A stretch of DNA of 64,000 nt from an uncultured Paracoccaceae bacterium (GTDB lineage: Bacteria; Pseudomonadota; Alphaproteobacteria; Rhodobacterales; Rhodobacteraceae), in NCBI GenBank assembly GCA_943787985.1, contig CALSOO010000007.1:121422-185421 (forward strand), given 5' to 3'. The translations under genes and the position numbers were made by a program. Numbering within the stretch: position 1 is the stretch's first letter; every line of letters starts with the position of its first letter. Below are positions 60,391-64,000 of this stretch, piece after piece. The notes below the pieces were generated by a model. That model did no database searches. It was given only the letters and a program-made list of their open reading frames with translations, and was not told the origin of the DNA.

Positions 60391-61713
60391 TTAGCGCAGG
60401 ATCGGAATTTCCGGCGCAGGGTTTGGCGCGCGGTCCAGCGCAGGGGGACGCGGCCCGCCTGTCGCCCAATCCAACAGCTCCACAGTGTGCACCACAGGCA
60501 CACCCGCCGCAGAGCCAATCTGCATCATGCACCCGATGTTGCCCGCCGCGATGATGTCGGGGTTCTTGGCCTCCAAAGTGCGGACTTTGCGGTCTTTGAG
60601 TTGCTTGGAAATCTCGGGCTGCATCAGGTTATACGTGCCCGCCGAACCACAGCACAGATGCGGATCAGAGGGTTCAACCACCGTGTAGCCGGCCTTTTTC
60701 AGCAAGTCCTTGGGAAAGGTCTTGATCTGCTGGCCATGTTGCAAGGAACAGGCGGAGTGATAGGCGATGACCATCTCCTTGTCTGCGCCGGCCTCCATGT
60801 CCAGATCCATCAACACTTCGCTGACGTCCTTGGCAATCGCCGCCACACGGGCCGCATCGGCCGCCAAGGGGTCATTGCGGAACATGTGGCCGTAATCCTT
60901 GACGGTGGTGCCGCAGCCGGAGGTGTTGATGACGATGGCGTCCAGCCCGTCCTCATCCATTTCCTTGGCCCAAGCTGTGATGTTCTTGGCGGCCGTGGCG
61001 TGGCTTTCGCGGGCTTTGCCCATGTGATGGGTCAAGGCGCCGCAGCACCCCGCGCCCTCGGCCACAACCACTTCACAGCCCAAACGGGTGAGCACGCGAA
61101 TGGTGGCATCGTTGATGTCGGTGTTGAGAGCCTTTTGGGCACAGCCCGTCATCAATGCGACCCGCTTTTTGCGCGGAGCCTGCGGGGCAAAGGTTTGCGG
61201 ATCATCGTTGCGGCTGACAGGGGGGATGTGTTTGGGGGCCATCTCCAGCATCGCCTTAAGGCGGGCGTCGGGCATCAACCACGCAAAGGGACGGCCCAGT
61301 TTTGCACCCAACAGGGCAAAGCGGAAACGCATCGGATAGGGCAGGATTTGCGCCAGCACCCAGCGCAGCACCCGATCACTCAGAGGGCGTTTGTAATTGT
61401 CCTCGATGTATTCGCGGGCGTGATCCACCAGATGCATGTAATGCACTCCGGAGGGACAGGTTGACATGCACGCCAGACAACTCAGGCAACGGTCAATGTG
61501 TTTGACGGTTTTTTCGTCCGGCACCCGTTCGTTTTCGAGCATGTCCTTGATCAGGTAAATCCGCCCACGCGGACTGTCGAGTTCATCGCCCAGAATTTGG
61601 TAAGTGGGGCAAGTTGCTGTGCAAAACCCGCAATGCACGCAGGTGCGCAGGATTTCGTTGGAACGCTCGATGGCAGGGTCTTTTAACTGCTCTGGAGTAA
61701 AAGTCGTTTGCAT
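60391..61713 (-). CDS. glcF: Glycolate oxidase iron-sulfur subunit GlcF
   Basis: A 440 aa subunit that passes electrons from glycolate oxidation (GlcD/GlcE) to the membrane chain. Two 4Fe-4S motifs, CVHCGFCTATCP and CLSCLACMSTCP, lie in the N-terminal third. Two CCG heterodisulfide-type motifs follow (EGAGCCGALTHH, PHLCCGSAGTYN). The start at 61713 (MQTTFTPEQLKDP) is the family start; the longer frame extends into the next gene. It is last in the minus-strand glc operon. Confidence 0.95.
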   Translation of the reverse strand: MQTTFTPEQLKDPAIERSNEILRTCVHCGFCTATCPTYQILGDELDSPRGRIYLIKDMLENERVPDEKTVKHIDRCLSCLACMSTCPSGVHYMHLVDHAREYIEDNYKRPLSDRVLRWVLAQILPYPMRFRFALLGAKLGRPFAWLMPDARLKAMLEMAPKHIPPVSRNDDPQTFAPQAPRKKRVALMTGCAQKALNTDINDATIRVLTRLGCEVVVAEGAGCCGALTHHMGKARESHATAAKNITAWAKEMDEDGLDAIVINTSGCGTTVKDYGHMFRNDPLAADAARVAAIAKDVSEVLMDLDMEAGADKEMVIAYHSACSLQHGQQIKTFPKDLLKKAGYTVVEPSDPHLCCGSAGTYNLMQPEISKQLKDRKVRTLEAKNPDIIAAGNIGCMMQIGSAAGVPVVHTVELLDWATGGPRPPALDRAPNPAPEIPILR

Positions 61714-61724
61714 TGTCAGAAATC

Positions 61725-62093
61725 CTAAACTGTCATCATGCGGGCCGAAGCCAGCCCAAACCAAGGCAGGGTCGTGCCAAGGCCACCAAAAATTGCGGTC
61801 CATTTGCGGGTGCGTTTGTCGGGATAGGCAAGGCGGATGCGTTGCGCCCCAAGGGCAAGGATGCCAATCCACGCCATCCAGATCAGGCCGATGCTGGCCC
61901 ATGCAATGATCCTTCCGTCCCCCGCGCGCCCCAAAAGCCCAAGGCGCAAGGCGACGCTGAGGGCCACACAGACCAGCGTCAGCCCCGCAAGGTTGCGCAA
62001 TTGCGCAGCGTCAGGACGCGGACGAATGAGCCGGAAAAACGCAAAAGGTCCGACCACAAACACCGCCAGAAATATGACTGCCAGAGTGTTCAC
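61725..62093 (-). CDS. Small membrane protein in glc operon
   Basis: A 122 aa protein with four hydrophobic segments (TLAVIFLAVFVVGPFAFF, NLAGLTLVCVALSVALRLG, and two more). It overlaps glcE by 4 bp and precedes glcF by 11 bp, so it is translated with the glycolate oxidase genes. It may anchor the complex or take up glycolate; the function is not known. Confidence 0.75.
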   Translation of the reverse strand: MNTLAVIFLAVFVVGPFAFFRLIRPRPDAAQLRNLAGLTLVCVALSVALRLGLLGRAGDGRIIAWASIGLIWMAWIGILALGAQRIRLAYPDKRTRKWTAIFGGLGTTLPWFGLASARMMTV

Positions 62094-63190
62094 GCAGCAG
62101 CCAGAACGGGATTGAACAACCCTTTGGGGTCAAAGCGGTGGCGCAATCCGGTGGTCAGCAGCGCGTTGCCGCAATCCTCTGGATGAAAGCGGGCAAAGCC
62201 GGTGCCTCGGATCAATGTGGCATGCCCTGCAATGTCTCCCATGCGCGCGCGCAGGTCTGTGCCGGGGGCCATGCGCAACCACACAAGGCCGCCTGCCCAA
62301 TCCATCTGTGCGCCTCTGGCACCAGCAGCGGCGATCAAGGCCGGGCCGTCGGATGGCTTGACCGACACCCGCCATACATCGCCATCCGTGCCGTGGAACC
62401 CCTTGACGTGCCGCAAATCGCTCCACAAGGCGGCGGAGTTTTCGGCCACGGACATTTCTGCCCCGAAGTGGCGCAACCGTTCTGTCAATTCCGTGATGCG
62501 GTAGGTCACGGACTTCGCAAACCCTTCGACGCGGATCGCCGTCAGGGGCGTGCCGTCGATATCGGCATGCGCGGCCCCCGACACATCAAAGGAGGAGCCC
62601 ATCGCCTCGGCCATCGCCGCCACCGCTTGGGTGTGCGCCAACCCGTGCAGGGTCAGGGTCGCTTCCGTCTCCGGGTTGGGCAGCACTTTGAGGGACAGTT
62701 GCGACATCACCCCAAGGGTGCCCCAACTGCCTGCCATCAGCTTGACCAGATCATAGCCGGTCACGTTTTTCATCACCCGCCCCCCGTTCGAGACGGTCTG
62801 CCCCATGCCATCCACATAGCGCACGCCCAAGGCAAAATCGCGCGCGGCCCCGACTTGCAAACGGCGGGGGCCTGCGTTGTTGGTGGCAAGGATGCCGCCA
62901 ATGGTGGGGATACCATCGGAGCCGATCAGGCCGCGAAAATCCACGGGCTCAAATGCAAGGCGCTGGTTTTCCTTGGCCAGTTCGGTCTCGATCTCGGCAA
63001 CGGGTGTGCCTGCTTTGACCACGACCGTCAGTGCGCCCGGTTCATACAGCTCGATGCCGCTCAGGCCCGTGGTGCTCAACAGCAAGCCGTCACTTGGCAA
63101 GCCACGGGTGCCGCCGCCTTGAACGGTGATCGGGCCTGTGGCATCGGCCACCATTTGCGCCAGTTCGGCTTCGGTTGTGGGGGTCATCAT
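62090..63190 (-). CDS. glcE: Glycolate oxidase FAD-binding subunit GlcE
   Basis: A 366 aa FAD-binding (PCMH-type) protein, the second flavin subunit of glycolate oxidase. Motifs are VQGGGTRGLPS, IPTIGGILATNNAGPRRLQV (FAD pyrophosphate region), GGRVMKNVTGYDLVKLMAGS and GTLGVMSQLSLKVLP. It follows glcD by 53 bp and overlaps the small membrane gene. Two ATGs in a row at 63190; the first is used. Confidence 0.94.
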   Translation of the reverse strand: MMTPTTEAELAQMVADATGPITVQGGGTRGLPSDGLLLSTTGLSGIELYEPGALTVVVKAGTPVAEIETELAKENQRLAFEPVDFRGLIGSDGIPTIGGILATNNAGPRRLQVGAARDFALGVRYVDGMGQTVSNGGRVMKNVTGYDLVKLMAGSWGTLGVMSQLSLKVLPNPETEATLTLHGLAHTQAVAAMAEAMGSSFDVSGAAHADIDGTPLTAIRVEGFAKSVTYRITELTERLRHFGAEMSVAENSAALWSDLRHVKGFHGTDGDVWRVSVKPSDGPALIAAAGARGAQMDWAGGLVWLRMAPGTDLRARMGDIAGHATLIRGTGFARFHPEDCGNALLTTGLRHRFDPKGLFNPVLAAA

Positions 63191-63243
63191 GGGGTTGGGT
63201 CCAACGTCATATGCAGGGGCATTTTGGGGCAGTCAGGGGCGGA

Positions 63244-64000
63244 TCACTCGGCCGCGATTTGCAAGGCGCGGCGGTCTTCAGAGGACGACAGCGGAAAGAC
63301 CTTGGCGGCATTGAGCAACCATTTGGGGTCAAACACATCTTTCACAGCCATTTGCGCCTCTAGATCGGCAGGGGTGTATTGATAGCCCATCAGATCGCGC
63401 TTTTCGATGCCGACACCGTGCTCGCCGGTCAGGCATCCACCTGCATCCACACACAGCTTGAGGATCTCTGCGCCAAGGTCTTCGCACAGCTCCAGATCAC
63501 CGGGCTTGTTGGCATCAAACAGGATCAGGGGGTGCATGTTGCCATCCCCTGCGTGAAACACGTTGCCGACTTTCAGGCCAAACTGCTCGGACAACTCGCC
63601 AATGCGGCGCAAAACCATCGGAAGAGAGGACACAGGGATCGTGCCGTCCAGACACATGTAATCGCTGATCTGGCCAATGGCCCCAAAGGCGGACTTGCGG
63701 CCCAACCAGATCTTGGCGCTTTCTTCGGGGGATTTGCTCTCGCGGACCTCGACAGGGTCGTGACGGTTGGCGATCTCGACGATCAAGGCCAACTGGTCGT
63801 CGATTTCCTGCTCGGAGCCCTCGACCTCGATGATCAACAAAGAGTTGCAATCAGGGTAGCCCGCCTTCGAGAAATTCTCGGAGGTTTCGATGCACAAACG
63901 GTCCATGAATTCGATGGCGACAGGCAAAACACCCGCCTTGATGATGTCAGAGACACAAGCCCCCCGCAACTTCATTGTCATTGAAAGCAACCAACACAGG
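63244..64000 (-). pseudogene. glcD: Glycolate oxidase subunit GlcD, partial, with frameshift at window edge
   Basis: This is the C-terminal part of GlcD, the flavoprotein that oxidises glycolate to glyoxylate; the 5' part lies beyond the window. Motifs are VLPVAIEFMDRLCIETSENF, GNVFHAGDGNMHPLILFD and CLTGEHGVGIEKRDLM, all intact. At the far edge the frame breaks: the expected PVLVAFNDNEVAGACVSD is split by a sixth base in a C run on the plus strand (63960-63965); five would restore it. As glcE and glcF look intact, a homopolymer error in the assembly is likely. Confidence 0.85.

Noticed and set aside
60487..61464. Plus-strand open frame (325 codons)
   Set aside because: Antisense to glcF, which has unmistakable iron-sulfur motifs.
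62138..63382. Long plus-strand open frame (414 codons)
   Set aside because: Antisense to glcE and the end of glcD; His/Gly/Arg-rich shadow.
1..64000. tRNA or rRNA genes
   Set aside because: None recognised when reading both strands by eye; a tRNA search programme would be needed to be certain.

Overview
The window is chromosomal DNA of a marine alphaproteobacterium, most likely a Rhodobacterales (Roseobacter-group) member. The signs are roughly 60% GC coding sequence, two complete tripartite tricarboxylate transporters (TctABC), a delta-class carbonic anhydrase, a glc operon with a small membrane gene between glcE and glcF, DUF1523 and DUF6638 type proteins, and REP-like elements common in that order. 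The species cannot be fixed from the sequence alone.

Layout. 1-7.3 kb (+): cyanase (cynS) between two nitrate/cyanate/sulfonate-type ABC importers, followed by OsmC, an acyl-CoA-dehydrogenase-like flavoprotein and a broken rhodanese gene. The rhodanese is interrupted by debris of a tyrosine recombinase (7.27-7.70 kb). 7.6-15.6 kb: a LacI regulator divergent from TctABC, then a CoA-acylating aldehyde dehydrogenase, an AMP-forming CoA ligase and an IclR regulator, resembling a sulfoacetate-type catabolic set. 15.5-23 kb: aldehyde dehydrogenase plus a second TctABC (-), divergent from a class III aminotransferase and a Tm-1-like protein (+), with a perfect 12-bp inverted repeat in the shared promoter. 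23-28 kb: PAPS sulfotransferase, a two-domain GT14 glycosyltransferase, and a retropepsin-like protease / RimK / aspartoacylase-like operon. 28.2-36.1 kb (-): a long, tightly packed operon of uncharacterised proteins (coiled coil, AAA+ ATPase, DUF6638, DUF1523, several small membrane proteins) with a low-GC membrane gene nested inside it. 36.3-38.2 kb: a leucine-rich-repeat protein with ten 66-bp DNA repeats and a frameshift. 38.3-42 kb: creatinase, an alpha/beta hydrolase and succinate-semialdehyde dehydrogenase.

42-45.4 kb is an accessory islet. It holds a complete retron: a promoter, an msr-msd ncRNA bounded by a perfect 13-bp a1/a2 inverted repeat, and a reverse transcriptase fused to a C-terminal TOPRIM domain (Ec67/Eco2-like). 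Around it lie hairpins, a serine-recombinase stub and a broken Imm11-like gene. This is the most notable system in the window and is probably an anti-phage defence.

45.4-64 kb: AbrB-type membrane protein, ECF sigma factor with a VWA-domain partner, methyltransferase, a redoxin gene with its centre deleted, a PAS-GGDEF-EAL regulator, a degenerate ImmA/IrrE protein, a DUF1963 protein, Hsp20, two tandem trypsin-like proteases, delta-carbonic anhydrase, and the glycolate oxidase genes glcF-glcE-glcD.

Five otherwise well-conserved genes (LRR, VWA, glcD, DUF1963, Imm11-like) are each broken by a one-base indel, all at G/C runs. The three longest runs (G5-G6) each carry one extra G. This pattern suggests homopolymer errors in the assembly, or less likely real slippage.
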